From Salinibacter sp. 10B (GTDB taxonomy: Bacteria > Bacteroidota > Rhodothermia > Rhodothermales > Salinibacteraceae): a stretch of 64,000 nucleotides of DNA. The DNA is taken from contig NZ_MQWC01000004.1 in assembly GCF_002954405.1 (NCBI RefSeq), positions 1,324,301-1,388,300 of the forward strand. Reading direction: 5' to 3'. Below, piece by piece: positions 8,426 to 16,615 of the stretch; position 1 is the first letter of the stretch; each line of letters begins with the position of its first letter. The notes beneath the pieces are model-generated. The model saw only the letters and a program-made list of their open reading frames with translations, made no database searches and was not told the origin of the DNA. Position numbers and translations under genes: made by a program.

Positions 8426-9661
8426 TTACGCGCCCTCCCCAAGGGTTCCCTCCTGCGCCCGCTGAATGAACATCTTCATGCACTCCAACGAACGAGATCC
8501 GGCGAAGTGACCATTCACCAACACCGTCGGTGTGCTATCAACCCCAATGTTGATCGCCCGCTTGCGCTGCTTCAGGATCTGCTCCCGGTACTTGTTCTGA
8601 TTGACGCGAGACATCAGCACATCCGGGTTCATGCCGATCTCCGAAGCAATGGCCCGCAGATCCTGCTCCGTAATGCCGGTACGGCTCTGACGCGCATACT
8701 GAGCGTTGAGCATCTCGGAAAACTTGCCTTCTTGATGAGCCGCGTAGAGGGCCTGCACCTCCGGCAGGGACGATCCGCGCAACGGAAACGGCTTAAAGAC
8801 AAATCGAACCTGATCGCTATACTCCGAAATCAGGGTCTTCATGGTCTCCTCGTGGAAGGTCTTGCAGTGAGGGCAATTGGGATCGAAGTACTCAACGATC
8901 GTCACGGACGCATCGGACGGCCCCATCGTGACATCCTGAAAGCTCACGAGGGACGAGGGATCACTCACAGGCCCTTTTTCCGCGTTCAGCTGACAGGCCG
9001 CTCCGGAGTACTGCTCCTTGTGCGCGGTCGCAGCTTCCTCGGCTGCCGGTGTCAGTGCGTTGAAGTACGTCAGGTCGGCACCGATGAGAATGGCGACAAA
9101 GGCAACGGAATAGACGTATACGGTAAGGTCGCGCTTGAACAAGCGGTCAGTCATAGTCGTCTCAGAGGATTGAAGATCAGTCGCGAGAAGGATCGCCTGC
9201 ATTGCAAAAAGCAGCACTGTGATGCCGGCAGAGGCAAGACAAAGGGCACACAACGCATTGATAACAGCCACCTGCATGTATACGAGGTAACTGGAATAGA
9301 ACACGCCCCCGGTAAGCACACCGAAGCGTCCGCCCTGCATCCAGGCTCGCCAGCGGCGTCCTCCCCAAAAAATCGCAAAGGTCAGGAAGGCAATTCCAAG
9401 ATAGAACCCTACTCCCCACACAATGTTGGAAACGCCGAGAAAGGTCCCGCTTCCACTCGACACCACAGCCGAGCAATCGAAGGCCATCTGCTCGGTATCG
9501 AGCGCCTCGAATCCGAAGCAGCCGCGATCAAAGTTTCGTCCCTGCTGAATGAACAGGTGTACGACGGTGAAAACCCCTAAGAGGGACAGGCCGAAAAGTA
9601 CCTGTTCCCAAACCGAATGATATTCCCGTAGTCGTTTCCGAAAGGACTTCAGGGAGAACAT
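8426..9661 (-). CDS. Vitamin K epoxide reductase-DsbA fusion (disulfide bond formation)
   Basis: This 411-residue protein has an N-terminal membrane VKOR domain of about five helices. Its quinone-side pair is CALC (Cys138, Cys141), with a loop pair at Cys48 and Cys63. A C-terminal thioredoxin/DsbA domain carries CPHC (Cys263, Cys266) and a cis-proline loop (STPTVLVNG). Fusion of the oxidase and its thiol-oxidase partner in one chain is known in several bacteria. The protein should introduce disulfides into exported proteins, passing electrons to the quinone pool. Unlike simple VKOR-Trx fusions, the thioredoxin part is the larger DsbA type with a helical insertion. The cupin gene follows 39 bases downstream. 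Confidence 0.92.
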   Translation of the reverse strand: MFSLKSFRKRLREYHSVWEQVLFGLSLLGVFTVVHLFIQQGRNFDRGCFGFEALDTEQMAFDCSAVVSSGSGTFLGVSNIVWGVGFYLGIAFLTFAIFWGGRRWRAWMQGGRFGVLTGGVFYSSYLVYMQVAVINALCALCLASAGITVLLFAMQAILLATDLQSSETTMTDRLFKRDLTVYVYSVAFVAILIGADLTYFNALTPAAEEAATAHKEQYSGAACQLNAEKGPVSDPSSLVSFQDVTMGPSDASVTIVEYFDPNCPHCKTFHEETMKTLISEYSDQVRFVFKPFPLRGSSLPEVQALYAAHQEGKFSEMLNAQYARQSRTGITEQDLRAIASEIGMNPDVLMSRVNQNKYREQILKQRKRAINIGVDSTPTVLVNGHFAGSRSLECMKMFIQRAQEGTLGEGA

Positions 9662-9832
9662 TCGTGAAAGTGGGCGGATCCGGGTAGGAACGTGTTGGGA
9701 GAATCCCCTCTCCGTGAGACCGCACAGGACAGTCCGTCAATGTTGGCGAGGCATGACCATCTGCGGCCCAGAACGTCCGAAAACCTCAGTGGACCGCAAG
9801 TTCCACCGCTACGACGAACGTCCCCTGCCACT

Positions 9833-10480
9833 ATGTCCAATCGGCTTCGCTCCCGCGCTGCCCTTCGCGTCACATATTCGACCCTGGCCCCCTTGTACGA
9901 CTGGATTGTCCCATGGATTTCGAGTGCCGCACGGGCTCTGGGCCGAACGTGGCTCGACGTAAACAACGGGCAGCATCTCTTAGATGTAGGAACCGGCACG
10001 GGCCTCGCCCTGCGCCCACTAGCCGATGCCAATCCGCACGGGTGGACCGAAGGCATCGATGCAAGTCCTGCCATGCTGACTCGCGCCCGCCACCGAATGC
10101 GGGAATGTCCCCACCGTCGATACGGTCTCCGGCAGGCCCCCGCCACCGATCTCCCCTACGGCGACGACACATTCGACCGTCTCTTCTCTAGTTACCTTCT
10201 CGATCTACTCCCCCGTTCGGACCGCCGCTCCACCCTACTGGAAATGCGTCGCGTCCTCCGTCCCCAGGGCCGACTTGTCCTCGTCTATCTCGTTCCGCCC
10301 CGGCACCTCCAGGAGCGAGTCTGGACGCACCTCGCTCGCTTGTTTCCTCCCCTCCTGGGAGGGTCTCGTCCCATTCCTCTGCGCTCGTCTCTGGAGGCCG
10401 CTGGCCTGTGTGAACTCCGACATGCCACTCGCGTACAGTCGGGACTGCGCTCCGGCATTCTCGTGGCAGTTCCGCGCTAA
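9833..10480 (+). CDS. Class I SAM-dependent methyltransferase
   Basis: This is a 215-residue UbiE-like methyltransferase. Motif I is LLDVGTGTG, the acidic residue after strand 2 is in GIDASPAML, and the post-motif segment is LPYGDDTFDRLFSSYLLDLLP followed by MRRVLRPQGRLVLV. These fix the S-adenosylmethionine-binding fold, but the methyl acceptor cannot be read from the sequence. The frame is open to 9692; I chose the ATG at 9833 because the conserved region starts shortly after it and the upstream part is low-complexity. It ends about 100 bases before the trp leader and is not obviously part of that operon. Confidence 0.85.
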   Translation: MSNRLRSRAALRVTYSTLAPLYDWIVPWISSAARALGRTWLDVNNGQHLLDVGTGTGLALRPLADANPHGWTEGIDASPAMLTRARHRMRECPHRRYGLRQAPATDLPYGDDTFDRLFSSYLLDLLPRSDRRSTLLEMRRVLRPQGRLVLVYLVPPRHLQERVWTHLARLFPPLLGGSRPIPLRSSLEAAGLCELRHATRVQSGLRSGILVAVPR

Positions 10481-10539
10481 ACAGTACTCTTCCTCTCTCT
10501 CCGTACGCCCCCGATCAAACAGAATTTCAAACCGCCCTC

Positions 10540-10568
10540 TTGACCCCATCCTCGCTATGTCGTACCGT
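10540..10568 (+). promoter_or_regulatory. Candidate promoter of the trp leader
   Basis: TTGACC at 10540-10545 is separated by 17 bases from TACCGT at 10563-10568, ten bases before the leader ATG. The -35 match is good and the -10 match is weak. The spacing is canonical and two other promoters in this window follow the same TTGACA-type pattern, but this one is a tentative call. Confidence 0.3.
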
Positions 10569-10577
10569 AGTAGTACT

Positions 10578-10661
10578 ATGAAGGCAGCGACCCTCAACAC
10601 ATCACAGAACTGGTGGCTCTGGTGGCCCTCCTCCCGGGTCTGGAGCCCCTGCTGTGTGTGA
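10578..10661 (+). CDS. trpL: trp operon leader peptide
   Basis: This is a 27-codon open frame starting at an ATG 184 bases before trpE. It encodes five tryptophans: two adjacent pairs separated by one Leu (QNWWLWWPSS) and a fifth in RVWSPC. Trp is one of the rarest amino acids, so this density is strong evidence for a regulatory leader peptide rather than chance. The TGA stop (10659-10661) lies 39 bases before the attenuator stem. The peptide itself need not have a function; its translation rate reports the supply of charged tRNA-Trp. The Trp codons lie in attenuator segment 1 and the stop lies just past segment 2. Confidence 0.88.
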   Translation: MKAATLNTSQNWWLWWPSSRVWSPCCV

Positions 10662-10703
10662 TTGTCGCTGCGTCGCCATAGCGTTTTGTTGGGCTCTGGA
10701 CCC
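10615..10703 (+). promoter_or_regulatory. trp attenuator: alternative 1:2 and 2:3 pairings
   Basis: Segment 1 (10615-10622, GGCTCTGG, inside the Trp codons) can pair with 10640-10647 over 8 of 8 positions, counting two G-U pairs. The same downstream segment, extended to 10636-10648 (GGGTCTGGAGCCC), can instead pair with 10691-10703 (GGGCTCTGGACCC) over 13 of 13 positions, again with two G-U pairs. The second pairing takes up the first three bases of the terminator stem. A ribosome stalled at the Trp codons would block 1:2 and allow 2:3. One that reaches the stop codon would cover segment 2 and allow termination. Confidence 0.8.
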
Positions 10704-10734
10704 GCTGCTTCTCTCGGCAGCGGGTTTTTTCTTT
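10701..10734 (+). terminator. trp attenuator terminator (3:4 stem)
   Basis: CCCGCTGC (10701-10708) and GCAGCGGG (10717-10724) form a perfect 8-bp stem, extendable by one T-G pair, and are followed directly by six T and then CTTT. It lies between the leader peptide and the trpE start at 10762. It is a classic intrinsic terminator and the only one before trpE. Confidence 0.88.
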
Positions 10735-10761
10735 TGGCTTCCTCGTTTTTCTGTTAGGCTC

Positions 10762-12270
10762 ATGACGTTTGACGACTTTCACAGTCACGTAGACGCAGCC
10801 CGTACTCAGGGCGCCGAGCGCCTCGTGGTGCCGGTGTCTCTGCGCCGCAGTGCCGACCTCTTGACGCCCGTTTCGGCGTTCCTCTCACTGCGGGAAGAGT
10901 CGGACTACAGCTTTCTGTTCGAGAGCGTCGAGGGCGGCGAAAAACTGGCCCGCTACTCGTTCCTCGCCCGCAATCCGTACCGCATCGTAAAGGGCACCGA
11001 CTTCGGGGCCACGGTGAACGTAGACGAGCGCCGGACCCCTGACGCCGAAGCAGGCCTCGCCCAGCCGGACGGCAACATCTTCGAGGTCCTGGATGCATAC
11101 ATGGACCGCTACACGGAGGTGGACCTGCCGGACCTTCCCCGCCTCCGCGGAGGGGCCGTGGGCTACCTCGGCTACGACGGAGTGCGCCTCGTTGAGGACC
11201 TGCCCGACGCCCCGCCCGACGACCTTGGACTGCCGGACGCCATCTGGTGCTTTTACGACACGGTGGCCGCATTCGATCACGTGAAGCACCAGATCGTCCT
11301 TATGGCCAACGTGTTCGTAGATGAGGACACGAACCTGCGGGCGGCGTACGAGGACGCACAAGCGCGCCTCTCCGACCTGGAAACCGACCTCAAGCGCCCC
11401 CCTTCCGCGCCCGATCCGGTTGAGTGGACGGATGAAGAGTTGACCTCCAACATGGAGCGCCCCGTCTTCGAGGACGCGGTGCGAACCGCAAAGGAGCACA
11501 TCCACCGCGGGGACATCTTCCAAGTGGTGCTCTCGCAACGGTTTTCCACGTCGTTCGAGGGGGATCGCTTCAACCTCTACCGCGCCCTGCGACAGGTAAA
11601 CCCGTCGCCGTACCTCTTCTACCTCGACTTCGACGACATGGCCTTGGTTGGCTCCTCCCCCGAGGTGCTGGTCCGCGCCGAGGACGGAACGGCGGAGGTG
11701 CTACCGATTGCGGGCACCCGGCCGCGCGGAGAGGACGAGGAGGAAGATGCTAAGCTTGCAGAGGAGCTGCTTGAGGATCCGAAGGAGCGCGCCGAGCACC
11801 TGATGCTTGTGGACCTGGGCCGCAACGACCTCGGGCGCGTGTGCCAGTACGACAGTGTGACGGTCGACCGCTACGCCTACGTCGAGCGCTACTCGCACGT
11901 GATGCACATCGTCTCGTCCGTGAAGGGGAAACTGGACGCCAGCCGAGGACCGATGGATGTGCTGGCCGCCTGCTTCCCCGCCGGGACCGTGAGCGGCGCG
12001 CCGAAAGTGCGAGCAATGGAAATTATCGACAATCTCGAACCAACACGACGCGGGACCTATGCGGGCGCCGTGGGATACGTTGACTTTTCTGGCACGCTGG
12101 ACACCTGCATTGCCATCCGCACGATGGTTGTCACGGACAACACTGCACACGTGCAGGCCGGCGCTGGAATCGTGGCCGACAGCGATCCTACCCGCGAATA
12201 CGACGAGACGTGGAATAAAGCCGCGGCTCTCCGTCAGGCCATGCACGTCGCCGCCGACGGCCTCCTGTAA
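10762..12270 (+). CDS. trpE: Anthranilate synthase component I
   Basis: This 502-residue chorismate-using enzyme catalyses the first committed step of Trp synthesis with TrpG as the glutamine amidotransferase partner. Conserved segments are LFESVEGGEKLARYSF (part of the Trp feedback site), FQVVLSQRF, LPIAGTRPRG, VDLGRNDLGRV and the FPAGTVSGAPK chorismate-binding signature. The length is usual for TrpE and there is no fused TrpG. The chosen ATG lies 27 bases after the attenuator T-run; the frame is open further upstream, but that part crosses the terminator. Expression should depend on readthrough of the attenuator. Unlike many operons, trpG is not adjacent: trpS and two other loci lie between. 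Confidence 0.97.
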   Translation: MTFDDFHSHVDAARTQGAERLVVPVSLRRSADLLTPVSAFLSLREESDYSFLFESVEGGEKLARYSFLARNPYRIVKGTDFGATVNVDERRTPDAEAGLAQPDGNIFEVLDAYMDRYTEVDLPDLPRLRGGAVGYLGYDGVRLVEDLPDAPPDDLGLPDAIWCFYDTVAAFDHVKHQIVLMANVFVDEDTNLRAAYEDAQARLSDLETDLKRPPSAPDPVEWTDEELTSNMERPVFEDAVRTAKEHIHRGDIFQVVLSQRFSTSFEGDRFNLYRALRQVNPSPYLFYLDFDDMALVGSSPEVLVRAEDGTAEVLPIAGTRPRGEDEEEDAKLAEELLEDPKERAEHLMLVDLGRNDLGRVCQYDSVTVDRYAYVERYSHVMHIVSSVKGKLDASRGPMDVLAACFPAGTVSGAPKVRAMEIIDNLEPTRRGTYAGAVGYVDFSGTLDTCIAIRTMVVTDNTAHVQAGAGIVADSDPTREYDETWNKAAALRQAMHVAADGLL

Positions 12271-12372
12271 TTTGTGTCGGATATTCTGCTGCGCGCTGAA
12301 CGCAATATCCACGGCACAGTCCTGTTCTCCCCCCACGCACGGCACCCCAAACTTCCCCCCTTTGAACCGGTA

Positions 12373-12391
12373 GAAACTGCTTGGCAGTTTC
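12373..12391 (+). other. Small perfect hairpin in the trpE downstream spacer
   Basis: GAAACTGC and GCAGTTTC (8-bp arms, 3-base loop) form a hairpin, followed by pyrimidine-rich sequence with repeated CTTCGACCTTCAACCTTCGA-like units. There is no T-run, so it is not an intrinsic terminator. It could be a transcript-stability or processing element inside the operon. Confidence 0.35.
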
Positions 12392-12452
12392 CCTTCGTGC
12401 CTTCGACCTTCAACCTTCGACTTTTCTCCTCCAACCTTCCTCTACACCACCG

Positions 12453-12938
12453 ATGCCGAACCCCATCAAGGAAGCGCTCCTCGGCCGCGGCTGGGCCGGA
12501 AAAACCATCACCCGTGCCGAAACGGTCGAGCGCCTGAACCCCCTCCTGCTCCAGCACTTGAAGCTGAACCACAACTACGAGTACGTCATCCGGTCCCACT
12601 CCGACACGGCCGTCACGGAGGCCCTGAAGCGCGTGCAGAAGACCGCCCGGGCCGACGTCGGCAAGCTCAACGAGACCATCCTGAGCTGTGGCGGCTCGCC
12701 GGAAAATGGCACCGATCTGGAGCCGGACGACTTCGACCTCGGAGACGACGAGCTCGAGATGCTCTACCAGCTTCAGGACCTTGAAACAGAGTGGAATGAA
12801 GCCCTCACGCGGGAACGGAAGGAGATCGAGCACCAGATGCGTACGCGGGGCATCCTTGAAGCCCTCAAGAGCAATAGCACCGAACGCCTGGAGCTACTCG
12901 GCGACCTCATCGAGCGTGCACAACAAACGACTGGATAG
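12453..12938 (+). CDS. Helical protein, possibly ferritin-like fold, inside the trp cluster
   Basis: I cannot name this 161-residue protein with certainty. It is almost entirely alpha-helical with an acidic middle section (LEPDDFDLGDDELEM). The pattern LNPLLLQHLKLNHNYEY, then TEALKRVQKTARADVGKLNE, then helices with periodic Glu and His suggests a ferritin-like or DUF2383-like four-helix bundle, but the full di-iron ligand set is not evident. It lies between trpE and trpS in the same orientation, so it is probably transcribed from the trp promoter. No link to Trp metabolism can be read from the sequence. The ATG at 12453 follows a pyrimidine-rich spacer. Confidence 0.6.
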   Translation: MPNPIKEALLGRGWAGKTITRAETVERLNPLLLQHLKLNHNYEYVIRSHSDTAVTEALKRVQKTARADVGKLNETILSCGGSPENGTDLEPDDFDLGDDELEMLYQLQDLETEWNEALTRERKEIEHQMRTRGILEALKSNSTERLELLGDLIERAQQTTG

Positions 12939-12988
12939 CAACGCCCGCTTTTTGGAGTGGGGGCTGCCCTTCGGCGTCGTGCTCTTTC

Positions 12989-13004
12989 CGAAATACGTAT
13001 TTCG
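12989..13004. promoter_or_regulatory. 16-bp perfect palindrome upstream of trpS
   Basis: CGAAATACGTATTTCG is a perfect dyad located 119 bases before the trpS start, in the spacer after the helical-protein gene. Its size and symmetry fit a dimeric regulator operator. No cognate regulator gene is visible in the window, and the sequence does not match the known TrpR operator as I know it. Confidence 0.4.
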
Positions 13005-13122
13005 TTGAGCGCGAAGGAGAAGACACCACCTACGGCTCATGCCCTCATGACTCCCTCCTGCGAACAGGATTCCCCCGGCTCGAACATCCGCCTGCACGAA
13101 CCCCCAACCATTACCGCTTTCA

Positions 13123-14157
13123 ATGGAAGCCCCCAATCCCACTGCCGCTGCCAAATCGGACGCCTCTGACGAACCGGTCGTCGTCTCCGGCATCCAACCG
13201 TCCGGTCGGCTCCACCTCGGCAACTACTTCGGCGCCATCCGGCAGCACATCGACCTCCATGAGCAGCACGAGGCGTACTACTTCATCGTGAACTACCACG
13301 CGATGACGACGGTCGATGACCCGGAGCGCCTCCGCGAGCACACGTTTGACGTGGCCCTCGACTACCTGGCCCTGGACTTCGACCCGGAGGAGGCTGCTCT
13401 CTTCGTGCAAAGCGACGTGCCGGAGGTGACAGAGTTGACGTGGATTTTTATGAACCTCCTCCCCACCAGCCGGCTGGAGAAGGGCGTGGCCTACAAGGAC
13501 AAGGTGGACGCCGGCCTCACCCCAAACGCCGGCCTCTTCAATTATCCGGTGCTCCAGGCCGCCGACATCCTCATTTACGGCGGCTCGCTCGTGCCCGTTG
13601 GGGCCGACCAAAAACAAAACATTGAAATCACGCGCGACCTCGCCCGCCGCTTCAACAACACCTACTGTCCCGAGGACGAGCCGCTCTTTCCGATCCCCGA
13701 CCCGCACATTCTCGACGATGTGGCGGTGGTACCGGGCATCGACGGACAAAAAATGTCGAAGAGCTACGGCAATACCATCGGGATTTTCGATGAGGGTGAT
13801 GAGTTAAAGGACAAGGTCATGAGCATTGTGACGGACTCGAAGCCGCTCGACGAACCGAAGGACCCGGAAAGCTGCAACGTTTTCTCCCTCATCAAACTGG
13901 TTGCCGAGGAGGAAAAGCAGAAACAGATCGCCCAGCAGTACCGCGACGGCGGCTACGGCTACGGCCACGCCAAGCAGGACCTCCTGGCGCTCATCCAGGA
14001 CTACTTTGCTGAGGCGCGGGCAAAGCGAAAAGAACTGGAGCAACGGCCCGACTACGTCCGCGACGTCCTCCGCCACGGCGCCGAGCAGGCCCGCGAACGG
14101 GTGGAGCCGATCATGGAGCGCGTTCGGGACCTCACCGGTCTTGTTCGTACTCGATGA
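13123..14157 (+). CDS. trpS: Tryptophanyl-tRNA synthetase
   Basis: This 344-residue class I aminoacyl-tRNA synthetase charges tRNA-Trp. The HIGH-type motif is HLGN (residues 31-34, within GIQPSGRLHLGNYFGAI) and the KMSKS motif lies at residues 210-214. Other conserved parts are LFNYPVLQAADILIY and VGADQKQNIEI, which form the Trp and adenylate pocket of bacterial TrpS. The length is typical. Its position inside the trp biosynthetic cluster, downstream of an attenuator that senses charged tRNA-Trp, would give a direct feedback loop if co-transcribed. A 16-bp palindrome in the spacer before it may provide separate control. Confidence 0.97.
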   Translation: MEAPNPTAAAKSDASDEPVVVSGIQPSGRLHLGNYFGAIRQHIDLHEQHEAYYFIVNYHAMTTVDDPERLREHTFDVALDYLALDFDPEEAALFVQSDVPEVTELTWIFMNLLPTSRLEKGVAYKDKVDAGLTPNAGLFNYPVLQAADILIYGGSLVPVGADQKQNIEITRDLARRFNNTYCPEDEPLFPIPDPHILDDVAVVPGIDGQKMSKSYGNTIGIFDEGDELKDKVMSIVTDSKPLDEPKDPESCNVFSLIKLVAEEEKQKQIAQQYRDGGYGYGHAKQDLLALIQDYFAEARAKRKELEQRPDYVRDVLRHGAEQARERVEPIMERVRDLTGLVRTR

Positions 14158-14242
14158 CGCTTGCGGTGTATGTATGTTTGTGCGTATGTACGTCTGTAAG
14201 TCGTGCTCCCCTGTTTAACCCTCACGAACCGGATTATCACCG

Positions 14243-14596
14243 ATGGTTGAGGACTTCAAGGATCTGCGCATTTACCAGCGGGCACTCGATGCTTCGATGC
14301 AGATTTTCGAACCGTCGGAATCCTAGCCAAAGGAGGAAAAGTATGCACTTACAGACCAAATTCGCCGCTCCTCACGATCTGTCTGCGCAAACCTTGCGGA
14401 AGCATGGTATAAACGACTGTATGAGCGTCACTTTGTAAGCAAACTCTCCGATGCCAGTAGTGAAGCTGCTGAAACGATCGTTTGGCTCGACGTTGCTCAA
14501 AACTGCGGATGCCTCGACTCAACCCGGGCGGATAAGTTTGAAAGTGGCTATCGCGAAATCATCGGAGGGATTATTTCAATGTATGGACCAATCTGA
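14243..14596 (+). pseudogene. Four-helix-bundle protein (23S rRNA IVS type), broken by an in-frame TAG
   Basis: The 118-codon frame reads MVEDFKDLRIYQRALDA, a classic start for the four-helix-bundle family encoded by 23S rRNA intervening sequences and by free-standing genes. It is interrupted by TAG at 14324-14326 and continues in the same frame with PKEEKYALTDQIRRSSRSV, then CANLAEAWYKR, to a TGA at 14594. Family members usually have Trp or Phe where the stop lies (S-W-P-K-E-E), so one TGG-to-TAG change explains it. Everything else looks intact, which suggests recent loss; suppression or readthrough is a less likely alternative. It lies between trpS and trpG in the same orientation. Function in the family is unknown. 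Confidence 0.85.
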
Positions 14597-14713
14597 TAAG
14601 TGGTGCGGTCCCTCCCAAAGGGTTCGAGAACACAATGCCGAGTATGATACACTCGACCTTCCAACGGACTGACGGCCCCCACGCACATACCAGACATCCA
14701 CACCTACAAACCG

Positions 14714-15313
14714 ATGATTTTAATCATCGACAATTACGACTCGTTCACGTACAACCTCGTCCACCTCGTGGGGCGGCACACGGACGACCTGGAGGTCATT
14801 CGGAACGACGATAAGACGATCGAGGAGGTCGAGGCGATGGCCCCGGACGGCATCCTGATCTCGCCCGGACCGGGGCGCCCATCGGAAGCGGGACTGACAG
14901 AGCCCGTGATTGAAGCCCTGGGCGACCGGACCCCACTCCTCGGCGTCTGCCTCGGGCACCAGGCCATTGGAGAAGTCTTCGGGGGCACCATCGTGCAGGC
15001 CGACGAGCTGATGCACGGCAAAACGAGCCCGGTGAGCCACAACGGCAAGGGCCTCTTTGCAAATGTGGATCCGATGTTCGACGCCACTCGCTACCACTCC
15101 CTCGTTGTGGACCGCGACACATTCCCGCACGATGCGCTGAAAATTACGGCAGAGGCAGAAGATGGCACCATCATGGGCCTCCGACACCGGACCCACCCAC
15201 TGTACGGCATCCAATTTCACCCAGAGAGCGTGATGACGAAAGCGGGTCCGACGATTATTGAGAACTGGCTTTCGATGGTCTGGAACGATGAACGCGCTGC
15301 GGCAGCGAGATAA
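14714..15313 (+). CDS. trpG: Anthranilate synthase component II (glutamine amidotransferase)
   Basis: This 199-residue class I glutamine amidotransferase supplies ammonia to TrpE. The N-terminal MILIIDNYDSFTYNLV, the catalytic Cys79 in GVCLGHQAIGE and the His169/Glu171 pair in FHPES complete the triad. The length matches free-standing TrpG. The protein could also serve 4-amino-4-deoxychorismate synthase (PabA), as dual-use TrpG/PabA proteins are common, but the position next to trpD favours Trp. The gene follows the broken four-helix-bundle gene by 117 bases and precedes trpD by 155 bases. Confidence 0.95.
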   Translation: MILIIDNYDSFTYNLVHLVGRHTDDLEVIRNDDKTIEEVEAMAPDGILISPGPGRPSEAGLTEPVIEALGDRTPLLGVCLGHQAIGEVFGGTIVQADELMHGKTSPVSHNGKGLFANVDPMFDATRYHSLVVDRDTFPHDALKITAEAEDGTIMGLRHRTHPLYGIQFHPESVMTKAGPTIIENWLSMVWNDERAAAAR

Positions 15314-15468
15314 CAAAACGTACGATTTCTATACCGACGACAGACCGCAGACCGCCGCCGACAGTGCTATGAGTGGTCCGCGGTCGGCCATCGACGAAAA
15401 CGATACGATTGCTCCTGACCAACAGGGTTCTAGCGAATTTCCCCCTTCGAATTACGTACTCCTCTACT

Positions 15469-16503
15469 GTGAAGGAATTTCTCCAAACGATCGCCGACGG
15501 CAATCCGCTCTCGCGCTCGCAGGCCGAAGCGGCCATGCAGCAGATGATGAGTGGAGATGCCCTCCCCGAACACATGGCGGCCCTCCTCATGGGCCTCCGC
15601 TCCCGTGACGAGAAGCTCGACGAGTTGGTGGGATTCACGAAGGTCATGCGCGAGTTCGCCATTGACGTCGACCTTGACGACCCGCACGCGATCGATCTGT
15701 GCGGGACGGGCGGCGATGGGGCCGATACGTTCAACATCTCGACGACCGCCTCGATCGTCGCCGCGGGCGCGGGCGTTACGGTCGCCAAGCACGGCAACCG
15801 ATCGGTCTCCTCGAAATCGGGCTCGGCGGACGTACTTGAAGAATTGGGCATTGAAATCGAACTGCAGAAGGACGGGGTAGAACATTGTCTCCACGAGGCC
15901 GGCATTGCCTTCCTCTTCGCCCCCTTCTTCCATCCAGCCATGAAGCACGTGATGCCGGTGCGCAAGTCGCTCGGCGTCCGCACCTTCTTCAACATCCTGG
16001 GCCCGCTCTGCAACCCCGCCGGCGTCACGCGCCAGATCGTCGGGGCCTTCGACACCCAGACGGCCCAGATGATGGTGCGTATTCTCGCCCGGCTCGACGC
16101 CGATCACGTGATCACGCTGCACTCGCAGGACGGCATGGACGAGGTCAGCGTCTCCGCCGCCACTACGCTGTTCGAGTACGACGCCTCAGAGGACAATCCG
16201 GTGCCGCGCAGCCGCGAGATTGGTCCAGAGAAGCACAACTATGAACGAGCGGGCGCCTCGGCCCTTGCGGGCGGCGATGCCAAAGAGAATGCGAAGATTT
16301 TGCACGGCATTCTCGCGGGCGAAGACCACAGCCCGCGGCGGGACGTGGCGGTGCTCAATGCCGCCTACGCCCTCCACACGAGCGATAAATTCGAGAACCT
16401 GGACGCGTGCCTCGAAGCTGCCGAAGAGAGCATCGACTCCGGCGCGGCCCTCGATACCCTCGAAACGCTGGCTGACGTCTCTCAGAAGGCACCAACCGGT
16501 TGA
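15469..16503 (+). CDS. trpD: Anthranilate phosphoribosyltransferase
   Basis: This 344-residue enzyme transfers phosphoribose from PRPP to anthranilate. The PRPP loop GTGGDG (residues 79-84), NISTTAS, KHGNRSVSSKSGSADVLEELG and FNILGPLCNP are all family signatures. The start is taken as GTG at 15469, which gives VKEFLQTIADG, matching the usual N-terminus. The frame is open upstream, but that part has no similarity and would make the protein too long. It lies in the order G-D-C-F-B-A. A spacer of 112 bases separates it from trpC. Confidence 0.95.
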   Translation: MKEFLQTIADGNPLSRSQAEAAMQQMMSGDALPEHMAALLMGLRSRDEKLDELVGFTKVMREFAIDVDLDDPHAIDLCGTGGDGADTFNISTTASIVAAGAGVTVAKHGNRSVSSKSGSADVLEELGIEIELQKDGVEHCLHEAGIAFLFAPFFHPAMKHVMPVRKSLGVRTFFNILGPLCNPAGVTRQIVGAFDTQTAQMMVRILARLDADHVITLHSQDGMDEVSVSAATTLFEYDASEDNPVPRSREIGPEKHNYERAGASALAGGDAKENAKILHGILAGEDHSPRRDVAVLNAAYALHTSDKFENLDACLEAAEESIDSGAALDTLETLADVSQKAPTG

Positions 16504-16615
16504 GTACCTGAGGATGTGAGTGTGGATGTATGGGTATCTCTACAGGACAAGTCTCGATCCTCTCTCCCACACCCCCCCTCTCGCAAGCCCTCTTTCGCCC
16601 GACCAATGCATTGCC

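Noticed and set aside
12373-12391. Second attenuator within the trp cluster
   Set aside because: The hairpin lacks a T-run, a Trp-rich leader and alternative pairings, so it is not comparable to the leader before trpE.
14451-14672. Separate small gene downstream of trpS
   Set aside because: It is a different frame of the broken four-helix-bundle gene, whose true frame has the family motifs.
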